DNA of 64,000 nucleotides from Hymenobacter sp. DG25A (GCF_001280305.1 NZ_CP012623.1:930001-994000), one strand, 5' to 3'; counted from the stretch's first letter, positions 6,569 through 15,648 are shown. The notes: a model not told the origin generated them from the letters alone. Numbers and translations: made by a program.

Positions 6569-9355
6569 ATGCAACAAGGTTACTCCGCCTTGCTTGTAGC
6601 TGCCCTGCTACAAGCCTCACCTCTTATTGCCGCGCCTACCGGCGGCGGCAAGACCCACCTCCGGGTCACCAGGCCAAAAACCAGTACTACCATTCCCGAC
6701 CCCACTGAAAGAACCCTGGGCGGCACCGTGCTTACTAACACCGGCGAACCATTGCCCGGGGCCACGGTCTTCATCAAAGGCACCTACATTGGCACCAGCA
6801 CCAACCAGGTAGGCAAGTTCAGTTTGAATGCTTCTTTTGAAGCAGGTCCGATAGAGCTGGTTATTGCCTACGTGGGCTACGAATCTCAGGTGATTCAGCT
6901 GCCGCAGGCCGATAACCTGCTGAGCATTACCCTGGCACCCAGCGTGAACCTGCTGAACGAAACCGTAGTCTCGGCCTCGCGGGTAGAGGAAAACATCCTG
7001 CGCGCGCCGGTAACCATTGACAAGGTTTCGGGCCGGCAGATTGAGCGCATCAGCACGCCGGAAGTGCTGGCGGGCCTGGGCCAGCTGGCCGGCGTCGATG
7101 TTAACTCGGCGTCGATGCTGTTCACCAGCATTAGCACGCGCGGCTTTAACACGGCTAAATCGGAGCGCGTGATTCAGCTGGTAGATTACATGGATACCGC
7201 CCTGCCTTCCCTGAATCTAAGCCCTGGCAACCTCGTTGGTATTCCGGAGCTGGACATGGAGAGCATCGAAATTATTCACGGCCCGGCCTCGGCGCTGTAT
7301 GGGGCTAATGCCCTGAGCGGTGTAATTCTCTTTAACTCCAAGGACCCCTTCGTGTATGATGGGCTGAGCGTGCGCCTGCGCGGTGGCGAGCGAAACCTGC
7401 TGGATGGGCAGCTGCGCTACGCCAAAAAGCTGGGCGAGAAGTGGGCTATCAAGCTTAATGCCAGCGCGTTTGAAGCCAATGACTGGATTGCCAGCAACTT
7501 TGCCGCGGCCGGCTCCTCGGTGAACCCGGCCGGCTCACCCCTCGGTTACGATGCCGTAAACCGCTACGGGGAGCTGAGCAATGTATACACGCCCTACCAG
7601 GATAACCCTGCCTTCGGCTATAAAGTGAATCCCGAGCTGTACGGCAAAACCGTGTATATGCCCGGCTTTACAGAGCAGGAGCTCATTGGGAAGGACCAGA
7701 AAACCCGCTCCTACCGCCTGCAGGGCGCCGTTTCTTACCTGATTAAGGACGACTTGAAGCTGACCCTGGAAGCCAAGCGCGGCGTGGGCACCTCCACCTA
7801 CCAGAACCTGAGCCGCTTCCGAATTAAAGGCCTGGGCACCAACCAGTACCGCGCCGAGCTGAAGAACTCTAAGGGTTTTCTGCGGGCATACTCCACCGAG
7901 GACTTTACCGGCAACAGCTATGAGCTAACGCAGCTCAGCGCCCAGATTCTGAATTCGCCAACTACCGAAGGTGGCTCCGTGAAGTACTACCAGCAGTACT
8001 TCTACGTCTATAACCAGGCTTATAATCAGGCCCGCGCCGCTAACCTGAGCGTGGAGCAGGCCCAGGCCGCCGCTCAGGGTGCCGCCGATGCTACCCAGGT
8101 GAAAAGCACCGATGCCCGCTTTACTACCCTGCGCGACAAGATTTCTACCGACGACCAGCCGGGCCGCGGCGCGCAGCAGAACTTTAACTCCTTCCTGAAC
8201 GACATCAGCGCGCAGCGCAGCTTCCACCTTTCCGATGCCGGTACCGACCTGATTGTGGGTGGCGCCTACCGCGAGTACCGCCTGGGCTCGGACGGCAAGC
8301 TGTTTGCTGATACGGAAGGCAAGCGCATTGCCAACCACGAATATGGTGCCTACAGCCAGCTGACACAAACCCTGCTGGATGAGCGCCTGAAGCTGGCGTT
8401 TGCCGGCCGCGTCGATTTCTTCAAAAACTTTGATGCTTCGTTCTCGCCCCGCGCCTCGGCAGTGTATTCCCTCGGCGAAAGCAAGCAGCATAACTTCCGC
8501 GCCAGCTACGGCCAGGCGTTCCGCAGCCCCTCGCAAACGGACCAGTACCTGCGTTCCGACGTGGGTTCCTTTATTCTGCTGGGCAACGTAGGCAATGGCT
8601 TCCAGGGGTATAACTTCACCAATGCGGCCGGTCAGCCGTACATGCCGGGTACGTCCCTGCAGGGCTACGAGCTGTCACTGGATAAGCTGCGCCTGGAGCG
8701 CGTGAATACCTTTGAAGTAGGCTACAAAGGAGCTATTCTGCCCAATGTGTATGTGGATGCCAGCTACTTCCGTAGCCGGTACAACGACTTCATTGGGGGC
8801 GTAGCCTTTGTAGGCAATGTGGATGGCACGCGGCCCACGCCCCAGCAGGTAAATGCCGGCCTGGCTTCCGGCTTTACTGATGCCAGTGCCTCCCCGGCCC
8901 GCATTATCTTTGCTTCTTACAACAGTGCGCAGGAAGTGCGTACGCAGGGTGCCACGTTCAGCCTGACGTACTACCTCAACAAAGCCCTGAACCTGGGCGG
9001 CAACTACTCCCTTAACGTGCTGGAAAGAGATAACCTGCCCACGGGTTTCCGTACGTTCTTCAACACGCCCAAGCACAAGTATAACCTGAACGTGGGCGGC
9101 ACCGTGCTGCACAACCTGACCTACTCCGTGAACTACCGCTGGGTGGAAGGCCACACGCAGGAAATGCCCTTCGCTACCGGCCGGGTACATACCTACCGCA
9201 CCACCGATGCCTACCTGGGCTACACGGTGCCCAAGTTGGCTACCACGCTGCAGGCCGGAGTTTCCAACATGTTCAACACTAACAACATCCAAATCATAGG
9301 TGGCCCGCAAATCGGCCGGCTGGCGTATCTGGGTGTGCTCGTGAATGTGAAGTAA
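6569..9355 (+). CDS. TonB-dependent outer-membrane receptor
   Basis: A 928-residue protein. Order: signal peptide (about 1-21), carboxypeptidase-regulatory-like beta-sandwich (about 48-130; GEPLPGATVFIKGT ... VGYESQVIQL), plug domain (about 131-255; NETVVSASRVEENILRAPVT, then IEIIHGPASALYGANALSG), and a beta-barrel to the C-terminus with the terminal strand ending LGVLVNVK. It should move a ligand across the outer membrane using TonB-ExbBD. No SusD partner follows, so it is not a SusCD pair. The substrate is unknown; divergent placement from bioB makes biotin or a precursor possible. A clear promoter lies upstream and a hairpin terminator downstream. Confidence 0.92.
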   Translation: MQQGYSALLVAALLQASPLIAAPTGGGKTHLRVTRPKTSTTIPDPTERTLGGTVLTNTGEPLPGATVFIKGTYIGTSTNQVGKFSLNASFEAGPIELVIAYVGYESQVIQLPQADNLLSITLAPSVNLLNETVVSASRVEENILRAPVTIDKVSGRQIERISTPEVLAGLGQLAGVDVNSASMLFTSISTRGFNTAKSERVIQLVDYMDTALPSLNLSPGNLVGIPELDMESIEIIHGPASALYGANALSGVILFNSKDPFVYDGLSVRLRGGERNLLDGQLRYAKKLGEKWAIKLNASAFEANDWIASNFAAAGSSVNPAGSPLGYDAVNRYGELSNVYTPYQDNPAFGYKVNPELYGKTVYMPGFTEQELIGKDQKTRSYRLQGAVSYLIKDDLKLTLEAKRGVGTSTYQNLSRFRIKGLGTNQYRAELKNSKGFLRAYSTEDFTGNSYELTQLSAQILNSPTTEGGSVKYYQQYFYVYNQAYNQARAANLSVEQAQAAAQGAADATQVKSTDARFTTLRDKISTDDQPGRGAQQNFNSFLNDISAQRSFHLSDAGTDLIVGGAYREYRLGSDGKLFADTEGKRIANHEYGAYSQLTQTLLDERLKLAFAGRVDFFKNFDASFSPRASAVYSLGESKQHNFRASYGQAFRSPSQTDQYLRSDVGSFILLGNVGNGFQGYNFTNAAGQPYMPGTSLQGYELSLDKLRLERVNTFEVGYKGAILPNVYVDASYFRSRYNDFIGGVAFVGNVDGTRPTPQQVNAGLASGFTDASASPARIIFASYNSAQEVRTQGATFSLTYYLNKALNLGGNYSLNVLERDNLPTGFRTFFNTPKHKYNLNVGGTVLHNLTYSVNYRWVEGHTQEMPFATGRVHTYRTTDAYLGYTVPKLATTLQAGVSNMFNTNNIQIIGGPQIGRLAYLGVLVNVK

Positions 9356-9403
9356 ACGGCGTGATGCTACCCTTATGGGGATTTACTAGCAACAGCAGTA
9401 AAT

Positions 9404-9439
9404 TAAGAGGTCCGTGTCTGGTAAGACACGGACCTCTTT
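9404..9439. terminator. bidirectional hairpin terminator
   Basis: AGAGGTCCGTGTCT (9406-9419) pairs perfectly with 9424-9437, with a GGTA loop and A/T runs on both sides. It lies between the convergent stops of the TonB receptor (9355) and the GNAT gene (9445). Confidence 0.8.
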
Positions 9440-9444
9440 TCTAT

Positions 9445-9978
9445 TTAGGGGATTAATGGTAGCCGCTCCCGCTGGTACCAGTGGTGCGGCACCCCTTCCA
9501 GATCGAAGGTTTGCTGGAAACGTAGCCCCGCCTTTTGCAGCACCTGATTAGACGCCAGATTTTGCACGTCGGCAATGCCACAAATCAATGGCAGTTGCAT
9601 GACATTGAAACCATACTGCACGGATGCACGGGCCGTTTCGGTGGCATAGCCCTGGCCCCAGTAGCGGCGCAGGAATCGGTAGCCCAGGTCATAATAGTTG
9701 GTGCGGCCATTGGTGGGGCCTGCCATCAGCTTTAGCCCCGACCACCCCACAAAGTTGCCGGTATCTTTCTCCACCACGGCCCAGCGGCCAATTCCGTTAT
9801 CAACGTACTGCTGCCGCACCAGGGCAATCAGCTCCCGGCTCTGCTCAATAGTGAGCACGGGCTTGTTGCCAAGATATCGTTGTACCTCAGGGTCGGAGTC
9901 CATCTCGAACATGCCCGGCGCATCAGCCGGCAGCAGCTCGCGCATAATCAGGCGGTCTGTTTCGACGAAGATTTTCAT
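9445..9978 (-). CDS. GNAT family N-acetyltransferase (RimJ/RimL type)
   Basis: A 177-residue acetyltransferase. ETDRLIMRELLPADA is the standard opening of the RimJ/RimL-like GNAT group. The acetyl-CoA loop reads RRYWGQGYATET, and the later GLRFQQTF segment fits the family. It should transfer acetyl from acetyl-CoA to an amine, possibly a protein N-terminus or small molecule; the substrate cannot be told. It lies 100 bases downstream of rluF on the same strand. Confidence 0.85.
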   Translation of the reverse strand: MKIFVETDRLIMRELLPADAPGMFEMDSDPEVQRYLGNKPVLTIEQSRELIALVRQQYVDNGIGRWAVVEKDTGNFVGWSGLKLMAGPTNGRTNYYDLGYRFLRRYWGQGYATETARASVQYGFNVMQLPLICGIADVQNLASNQVLQKAGLRFQQTFDLEGVPHHWYQRERLPLIP

Positions 9979-10078
9979 AGAAATTCAGTGAAGAACGCCT
10001 TTAGACTTTGCCTAAATCAGCCTGATATTTATATGTTTTTCTCTGCCGGTTGTGGCCGACAACATGCGCTACTGCTTG

Positions 10079-11200
10079 TTATTTCCGGCCGGCACCCCGG
10101 GTGCCCCGGCTGCTGGTTTTGCCTTTGGGCGCCGAAGCGGCGCTGCGGCCGGCTCCTGTGCTCCGGCCGGCACCCGTACCCCGGGTAGCCGCTGGCCGAC
10201 CCGGTTTGCCGGTGGCGGCACTGCCCGGGCGTGGACCTACCGGCCCCGTGGGGCGGCCGGAGCCCGCCGAGCGGCCGGCCGTGGCCAGACCTTTAGGCGC
10301 GGCCGGCTTGCGGCCAGGCGTTGGCTTTTCTACCCAGGCCCCGGCATCGGGCTTGCTGCGGGCGGCGCGGGGCGCTTCGCCTTCGGGCACGTGGGTGCGG
10401 GGCTTGGCGGTTTTGCGGCTGGGGCGGTCGGCCCACTGCTCGGCGGTGGAGGTGGATTTCCTGCGGCGGGGCAGGGCGCCGTCATCGGTGCCTTTGGAGT
10501 CCTCCAGCATCTCAAACAGTACTTTCAGCTCCTTTTCCTTTAGCTCCCGCCACTCGCCCAGGCCCAGGCCTTTGATGTTGATGTTCATCACCCGGATACG
10601 CTCCAACTGCACCACCTCGTAGCCGAAATGCTCGCACATGCGCCGGATCTGGCGGTTCATGCCCTGAATAAGCGTGATGCGGAAGATGTAGTTGGTTTCC
10701 TTTTTTACCTCGCATTTCTGCGTCATCACCCCCATAATGGGCACGCCATTGGCCATGCTCTCAATAAAGAGGTCGGAAATAGGCTTGTCCACCATCACAA
10801 TGTATTCCTTCTCGTGCTTGTTGCCAGCGCGGAGGATTTTATTCACGATGTCGCCGTTGCTGGTCAGCAGAATCAGGCCCTGCGACTCCTTATCCAGGCG
10901 GCCGATGGGGAAGATGCGCACCGAGTGCTTAATGGCCCGGATGATGTTGTCCTTCACGCCGGTATCGGTGGTGGTAGTGATGCCGGGCGGCTTGTTGTAG
11001 GCAATGTACACGGCATCTTCCTCGGCGCGGGGCTCAATTACGTTGCCGTTCACCACCACCCGGGCTTTGCCGGATACCTGGTCGCCGATGTTGGCGCGCT
11101 TGCCGTTCACGAACACGTTGCCCTGCTCGATGTGGCGGTCGGCCTCCCGCCGGGAGCAGATGCCGCTTTCGCTGATGTATTTATTGAGACGAGTGGCCAT
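10079..11200 (-). CDS. rluF: 23S rRNA pseudouridine synthase RluF-like, with basic low-complexity tail
   Basis: A 373-residue RsuA/RluB/RluF-family enzyme. It has an N-terminal S4 RNA-binding domain (about 1-50, [20 protein letters not shown]), then the catalytic domain with the aspartate in [37 protein letters not shown] and [18 protein letters not shown] fit RluF, which in E. coli modifies U2604 of 23S rRNA. From about residue 240 the protein becomes a long tail rich in Ala, Gly, Pro, Arg and Lys with little predicted fold. I chose the ATG at 11200; upstream codons are hydrophobic and unrelated. RluB is the main alternative. Confidence 0.85.
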   Translation of the reverse strand: MATRLNKYISESGICSRREADRHIEQGNVFVNGKRANIGDQVSGKARVVVNGNVIEPRAEEDAVYIAYNKPPGITTTTDTGVKDNIIRAIKHSVRIFPIGRLDKESQGLILLTSNGDIVNKILRAGNKHEKEYIVMVDKPISDLFIESMANGVPIMGVMTQKCEVKKETNYIFRITLIQGMNRQIRRMCEHFGYEVVQLERIRVMNINIKGLGLGEWRELKEKELKVLFEMLEDSKGTDDGALPRRRKSTSTAEQWADRPSRKTAKPRTHVPEGEAPRAARSKPDAGAWVEKPTPGRKPAAPKGLATAGRSAGSGRPTGPVGPRPGSAATGKPGRPAATRGTGAGRSTGAGRSAASAPKGKTSSRGTRGAGRK

Positions 11201-11287
11201 ACTGCTGGGAATTCGGGGCAAGGAAAGGAAACGGAAAACGACCACAAACAACGTGGCCCGCCGGAGCCAAAGCCACGCAGCGAGCCA

Positions 11288-11320
11288 CAAAGATACGGCG
11301 GAAGTGAGGTAGCGCTACAA
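11288..11320 (-). promoter_or_regulatory. candidate rluF promoter
   Basis: On the minus strand TATCTTTG (11295-11288) fits the TAnnTTTG -7 element, with a TTG about 22 bases upstream at 11320-11318, slightly longer than the usual spacing. The -33 part overlaps the stop of the upstream gene. Confidence 0.4.
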
Positions 11321-11662
11321 CGCCTGCAAATACACGGCTATGGCGCGGCCTAAATCCTCGGGCAATTCTGCCGGGCGGCCCACTTGCAGCGCCTGCTGCC
11401 GGCCGGTTAGCTGATCTGTAAAAGTGCCTGCCTCGGCGGTAAACCGAAGCTGACCCTGCTGAAAAGTGCGCTCCTGAAAATCGGGCTGGGCGTTCATGGA
11501 AACAAACTCCAGCTTATGCAGCAGATGGCTTTGCTTTTCAAAAAACAACCAGTGATACACCTTATCGGGGTTCTGCTCGCCGGGTAAATCAGTGCGCTTA
11601 ATCTCGACGATGCTGGTTGTATCGTTTTCAAGAAAGAAAAGCCAGTGATAGGGAACAGGCAT
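11315..11662 (-). CDS. hypothetical protein, 115 aa
   Basis: I do not recognise this family. It is a soluble-looking protein with two similar short segments, YHWLFFLEND near residue 5 and YHWLFFEKQS near residue 36, suggesting a duplicated beta-hairpin. It starts 3 bases after the stop of the upstream membrane-protein gene, so the two are almost certainly one operon. No signal peptide or membrane segment is visible. Confidence 0.6.
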   Translation of the reverse strand: MPVPYHWLFFLENDTTSIVEIKRTDLPGEQNPDKVYHWLFFEKQSHLLHKLEFVSMNAQPDFQERTFQQGQLRFTAEAGTFTDQLTGRQQALQVGRPAELPEDLGRAIAVYLQAL

Positions 11663-11665
11663 TAT

Positions 11666-12073
11666 TTACGATTGAAGCGACAGAAAGTAAATTATCAGGG
11701 CAATAAGGGGCACGAAAATGAGCAGGCAAATCAGCAAGGGCTTCCAGACTTTCTTCTTTGGAAATTCGCCGTTTTCCGGAATTACCTTGTCGGAATAAGC
11801 CGTTAGGGCCAAGCCTCCAATTAAACCCGTCACTACTCCAATGGCGCTGCTATTGCTGGCGCGCTCAGGCAGGTAGGAAACCACTACGAGCACAAGAACG
11901 GTATAAATAATACTCCCCCATAAGGCCTTTCGGGCAGCATCGAAGCGCCCAACCGCTTTGAAGTTCTGGGCCGTCAGCACGCCTCCTACTACCGCACTAA
12001 AGAGAATGGAAAACATGCGGATTGCCTGCGCAGAATACAGCGGGGGTTTGGGAGTTTCGATAGTAGATTCCAT
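11666..12073 (-). CDS. hypothetical membrane protein, 135 aa
   Basis: It has about four hydrophobic segments: near residues 20-36 (MFSILFSAVVGGVLTA), 52-67 (LWGSIIYTVLVLVVVS), 78-92 and 112-131 (LLICLLIFVPLIALIIYF). The family is not recognised. Its stop is 3 bases from the start of the next hypothetical gene, which supports co-transcription and perhaps a joint function. Confidence 0.65.
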   Translation of the reverse strand: MESTIETPKPPLYSAQAIRMFSILFSAVVGGVLTAQNFKAVGRFDAARKALWGSIIYTVLVLVVVSYLPERASNSSAIGVVTGLIGGLALTAYSDKVIPENGEFPKKKVWKPLLICLLIFVPLIALIIYFLSLQS

Positions 12074-12183
12074 AGATAGATTGATGCCGCAGTTTTGGGC
12101 GTTTAGGGTAAATTATAGTCAGGAGGCTGCCTTATAAGTAATGCAGGCACGGCAGCAGGGATAGAAAATCAGGGTGACTCAGC

Positions 12184-13242
12184 TTACAGTTGCACCTTCT
12201 TTTCGCCCTTATTCACGCCCAGAATAAACTTGGTAAGGCCGGCCATATAGGTCTGCTGGTCGTCGTAGAAGCTCATGTGCGAACCGTTGGGGCAGATGAG
12301 AGCAGTGCCGTTCTGCACTTTCTGGGCCACCATACGCATGTGCTCGGGGTCCATGGTATCGTACTTGCCGCCGATGCTGAGCACGGGCACCGAGAGCTTG
12401 GGCAGGTCGGGCACCCGGTCCCAGTTCAGGAGCTTGCCGGATACGCCAAACTCGCTGGGGCCCTGCATCGTCACGTACAAGGACTGATTCATTTTGCTGA
12501 AGGAGCGGGTAATGGGCTCGGGCCACTGGTCCAGGGGAATGCGGCAGATATGCTCCACGTAGAAGTTGGGCATCAGCAACTCCATGTAGCGCGGGTTCTG
12601 GAAGTCCTTGCGGGCTTCAATCTCCCGGATTTCCTTCAGCACTTCCGGCTTCATCTGCTTGGCCAGCACGTTGTCGGCGTATTTGCCGTAGGCCGGAATG
12701 CTCATCATCATGTTGGAAATGATGAGACCTTTCAGGTTTTGCTGGTATTTGAAGGCGTACTCGGCGGCCAGAATGCCGCCCCAGCTGTGGCCCAGCAGGT
12801 AGAAGTTGTCCTTGTTCAGGTTCAGGGCTTTGCGCACCTGCTCCACTTCTTCCACGTAGCGCGGCAGGCTCCACATGGCCGTGTCCTTGGGGTTATCGGA
12901 GTTGCCGCAGCCCAGCTGGTCGTAGTAAATAAACTCGATGCCGTCTTTGGGCAGGAAGCTTTCCATGCACTCAAAGTACTCGTGCGTGGCACCGGGGCCG
13001 CCGTTCAGCAGCAGCACCTTCATTTTAGGGTTGTTGCCGAAACGCTTGGTCCAGACGTTGAACTTGCCCTTGGGGGTGGTAATGGGAATCATCTGCACGC
13101 CGCCATCCTGCACGCCGGTTTCCTGGCTGGTGAAATAGGAAGCCAAAGTAGAATCAGAAGCGGTTTCCTGCTTTTGCGGGGTGCAGGAAACAGAGGCCAT
13201 TGTAAGGCAGAGCAGAGAACCTGCGAGTAGATTTTTTAGCAT
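12184..13242 (-). CDS. proline iminopeptidase-family hydrolase, lipoprotein
   Basis: A 352-residue alpha/beta hydrolase. The N-terminus MLKNLLAGSLLCLTMASVSC ends in a lipobox, with C20 as the lipidated residue, so it is membrane-anchored outside the cytoplasm. LLNGGPGATHEYF is the HGGPG-type oxyanion motif, GHSWGG the nucleophile elbow, and SIGGKYDTMDP and PNGSHMSFYDD carry the likely catalytic aspartate and histidine. Similar enzymes release N-terminal proline or other residues from peptides; the substrate here is inferred only from family. It stands alone, with about 100-base gaps on either side. Confidence 0.85.
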   Translation of the reverse strand: MLKNLLAGSLLCLTMASVSCTPQKQETASDSTLASYFTSQETGVQDGGVQMIPITTPKGKFNVWTKRFGNNPKMKVLLLNGGPGATHEYFECMESFLPKDGIEFIYYDQLGCGNSDNPKDTAMWSLPRYVEEVEQVRKALNLNKDNFYLLGHSWGGILAAEYAFKYQQNLKGLIISNMMMSIPAYGKYADNVLAKQMKPEVLKEIREIEARKDFQNPRYMELLMPNFYVEHICRIPLDQWPEPITRSFSKMNQSLYVTMQGPSEFGVSGKLLNWDRVPDLPKLSVPVLSIGGKYDTMDPEHMRMVAQKVQNGTALICPNGSHMSFYDDQQTYMAGLTKFILGVNKGEKKVQL

Positions 13243-13341
13243 GGGAGGTGGGGATGAGAACAGGCAATAAACCTAGCTATAATTCCCGCCCTTCCCAAAG
13301 CCTGCCCGGGCGACCTGCTTAGCGCTTCCGCCCGGGGTGGT

Positions 13342-14415
13342 TTACTTCTCCTCGGCCAGCCATTGCAGGGCCTTATAGTTGCCGGGGCCGCAAAACAGCC
13401 GCAATACGTCATCTGCTATTTTCAGCCCGTTGCCGCTGTTGGTCAGGAACAGCAGGGTTTCTTTCCGGTCGGGAAACACCATGAAAAAGCCTTCGAAATC
13501 ATCGTTACTCCCCCAGTGCCACAGGGCAGGGCCGTGGGTAGTGTTGGCCAGCCCCAGCCCGTACGCCCAGGCAATATCGGCATCGGTGGGGGTGAGGGTG
13601 GCGCCGCAGCGGTTAGCCGCGCTAGCGGGTTGGAGGAGGAACTGGTGCGTGGCCGGTTGCAGGCCGGTGCCCGCCAAAAGGGCCTGTACAAATTGGTTAT
13701 AGTCGGTGGCGGTGGTGAGCAGGCTGAAGCCCGCGTTGGGCTCCGTAAACCGACGAATTTCGGTGGGCTTTCCTGCCTTGTTGTGCCCGGTGGCGGCATT
13801 TATGGCAAAACGCGGCTGCCATACATAGCTGCTGTTGGGCATTTTCAGGGGAATAAAAACCTCCTCCCGGGCCAGCTGCTCCCACGACCTGTCGGTAATA
13901 TGCTCCAGGGTTTTTTGCAGCAGCACGAAGCCATCGCCGGAGTAATTCCAGCAGCTGTCGGGCGCATATTTCAGGTGCAGGGCCGAGGTTTTCCAGCTTT
14001 CGGCCAGTGGGTTTTCGGCCCAGTTGGGCAGGCCGCTGGAGTGCGTGAGCACCATGCGGGCCGTGATTTTATCGGCGCGGGGCTCATTTTGCAGGCGCGG
14101 ATAGGGGTAGTAGGAGAGCAGGGGCTTGTCCAGGGCCAGCAGGCCCCGGTCGTGCAGGCGCAGGGCCACGTAGGCCAGCACCACCTTGCCCAGGGAGGCC
14201 GCCTGCATGGTAGTGCGGGCCGTCAGCGCCCGGCGGGTATCTGCATGCTGATACCCGAGGGCGTAGTTTTTTACGTGGTTGTTGTTCGTGTACACCAGCT
14301 GAATGCCGGTTACCTGCTTTTGCTTTAGGAGCGCGGCCAGCTCTTTTTGTTGGGCGGTGGCCGTCAGGCTACTCAGCAGCAATAAGAGCAGGATAAGGTA
14401 AATTCTGGAGGGCAT
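13342..14415 (-). CDS. serine hydrolase, beta-lactamase / class C family
   Basis: A 357-residue exported protein with a signal peptide (YLILLLLLLSSLTATAQQ). The S-x-x-K motif is SLGK, the second motif YSG in WNYSGDGF replaces the usual Y-x-N, and HWGSND resembles the H-x-G element. TRMVLTHSSGLPN-type sequence (MVLTHSSGLP) is the family hallmark. Members include D-Ala-D-Ala carboxypeptidases, esterases and beta-lactamases; the activity cannot be picked from sequence, and this should not be read as a resistance gene. Confidence 0.85.
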   Translation of the reverse strand: MPSRIYLILLLLLLSSLTATAQQKELAALLKQKQVTGIQLVYTNNNHVKNYALGYQHADTRRALTARTTMQAASLGKVVLAYVALRLHDRGLLALDKPLLSYYPYPRLQNEPRADKITARMVLTHSSGLPNWAENPLAESWKTSALHLKYAPDSCWNYSGDGFVLLQKTLEHITDRSWEQLAREEVFIPLKMPNSSYVWQPRFAINAATGHNKAGKPTEIRRFTEPNAGFSLLTTATDYNQFVQALLAGTGLQPATHQFLLQPASAANRCGATLTPTDADIAWAYGLGLANTTHGPALWHWGSNDDFEGFFMVFPDRKETLLFLTNSGNGLKIADDVLRLFCGPGNYKALQWLAEEK

Positions 14416-14525
14416 GCAGCTGGGAGGAAGTAGTCGGCGGAAGGGAGTTTGGCTTTCAGATGCCGGAGGGGAGCTGGCGGTTGCCTGCGGGTGAAGAAGG
14501 TGTTTAGGAAGCTGAATAAAATCTG

Positions 14526-14756
14526 GTCATGCAGAGCGCAAGCGAAGCATCTCGCGTGCTGACTCTGTTGGAAAAGAACATCATGAAAAGCCGGTCAGAC
14601 TGAGTAAAAACAACGTCATGCTGAGCGCAGCCGAAGCATCTCGCTAGTGTGGTATACCATTGCAACGAAGTGGGCGAGATGCTTCGGCTGTGCTCAGCAT
14701 GACAATTACTTTGGCAACATCAGCACGCGAGATGCTTCGCTTGCGCTCTGCATGAC
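14526..14756. repeat. outer palindromic repeat, interrupted by a second element
   Basis: A perfect 37-base inverted repeat: the left arm 14526-14562 begins GTCATGCAGAGCGCAAGCGA and the right arm 14720-14756 is its complement. The interior holds another complete palindromic element (14615-14703). Its arms resemble family A (GAGCGCA-GCGAAGCATCTCGC). Confidence 0.85.
14615..14703. repeat. palindromic repeat element, family A copy 2 (nested)
   Basis: A 30-base inverted repeat with one mismatch: 14615-14644 begins GTCATGCTGAGCGCAGCCGA and 14674-14703 is its complement. The spacer TAGTGTGGTATACCATTGCA matches, in reverse complement, the spacer of the element at 5097-5186, so the two are copies of one element in opposite orientation. 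Confidence 0.85.
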
Positions 14757-14786
14757 GTTCAGGGGGCTTCCTGCACAGCTTCAAAA

Positions 14787-14826
14787 CAAAAAGCGGGCTG
14801 CTCCAACCGGAGCAGCCCGCTTTTTG
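14787..14826 (-). terminator. strong hairpin terminator downstream of yebC
   Basis: CAAAAAGCGGGCTGCTCC (14787-14804) pairs perfectly with 14809-14826 around an AACC loop. The A and T runs on either side make it active on both strands. It follows yebC on the minus strand, beyond the 30-base inverted repeat. Confidence 0.8.
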
Positions 14827-14906
14827 TCATTCCGAGCGAAGCGAGGAATCTGGGTAAAGACTTACAGTAGCTCTAACCCAGATTCCTCGCTTCGCTCGGA
14901 ATGACA
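14825..14906. repeat. palindromic repeat, family B
   Basis: A perfect 30-base inverted repeat: the left arm 14825-14854 begins TGTCATTCCGAGCGAAGCGA and the right arm 14877-14906 is its complement, with a 22-base spacer. It abuts the yebC stop codon (14910). Repeats of the GTCATTCCGAGC type are known between genes in many bacteria. Confidence 0.85.
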
Positions 14907-14909
14907 GTT

Positions 14910-15644
14910 CTAGCCCAGCGTGTGGTACACGGCCTGCACGTCGTCGTCCTCTTCAAACTTTTCAATCAGGTTCATCACCTCTTCCAGCTCTTCGCCTTCC
15001 AGGTGTACGGTGGTGTTGGGCACGCGCTGCAGCTGGGAGGAAAGCACGGGCAGGCCTTTTTCGTCGAGGGCTTTCTGCATCATGCCGAAATCGGAGAAGG
15101 CCGTTTCCACCACAATGAGGTCCTTCACGTTGCCGTGCTCGTCCTCGTCCTGGGCCTTGTACACGTCTTCGGCGCCGGCGTCAATCAGCTCCAGCTCCAG
15201 CTCGTCCAGGTCCAGGCCTTCGGCGGCCAGTTTGAACACGCCTTTGCGCGTGAAGGTGTAGTCGGAAGAACCGGCCGTACCCAGCGCGCCGTTGCCGCGG
15301 TTGAAATACATGCGCACGTTGGCTACCGTGCGGGTGGGGTTGTCGGTAGCGGTTTCAATTACGATGGCCACGCCGTGGGGGGCATAACCCTCATATACCA
15401 CTTCCTGGTAGTCTTTTTCCTCGCGGCTGCTGGCCCGCTTAATGGCCGCATCTACCCGGTCTTTGGGCATGTTCACGCCTTTGGCGTTCTGCATGGCCGT
15501 GCGCAGGCGGGAGTTGGTATCGGGGTTGGGTCCCGATTCCTTCACGGCCATTACAATTTCCTTCCCGATGCGGGTAAAGTCCTTGGACATCCGGTCCCAG
15601 CGCTTCATTTTGCGGCCTTTGCGGAATTCAAACGCGCGTCCCAT
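14910..15644 (-). CDS. yebC: YebC/PmpR family regulator
   Basis: A 244-residue protein of the YebC/PmpR/TACO1 family. These are described as DNA-binding regulators and, more recently, as factors that help ribosomes translate difficult sequences such as proline stretches. MGRAFEFRKGRKMKRWDRMSK is the typical Bacteroidota N-terminus, followed by AVKESGPNPDTNSRLRTAM and the acidic C-terminal DDVQAVYHTL. Length is standard. A triplicated GGTGAATT tract sits 5 bases before its ATG. Confidence 0.93.
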   Translation of the reverse strand: MGRAFEFRKGRKMKRWDRMSKDFTRIGKEIVMAVKESGPNPDTNSRLRTAMQNAKGVNMPKDRVDAAIKRASSREEKDYQEVVYEGYAPHGVAIVIETATDNPTRTVANVRMYFNRGNGALGTAGSSDYTFTRKGVFKLAAEGLDLDELELELIDAGAEDVYKAQDEDEHGNVKDLIVVETAFSDFGMMQKALDEKGLPVLSSQLQRVPNTTVHLEGEELEEVMNLIEKFEEDDDVQAVYHTLG

Positions 15645-15648
15645 CTAT

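Larger units (their letters stand above)
14416..14909. other. 494-base non-coding region filled with palindromic repeats
   Basis: No gene is supported here. It holds a nested pair of inverted repeats (14526-14756 and 14615-14703), a terminator hairpin (14787-14826) and a further 30-base inverted repeat (14825-14906). Short open frames in it are translations of the repeats. Confidence 0.8.

Noticed and set aside
12190..13230. 346-codon plus-strand frame
   Set aside because: Antisense to the alpha/beta hydrolase with lipobox and GHSWGG; it is a shadow frame.
13342..14415. Beta-lactamase resistance gene
   Set aside because: The S-x-x-K and H-x-G motifs are shared by many esterases and peptidases; nothing points to resistance.
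14526..14906. CRISPR-like array
   Set aside because: The repeats are inverted, not direct, and no cas genes are present.
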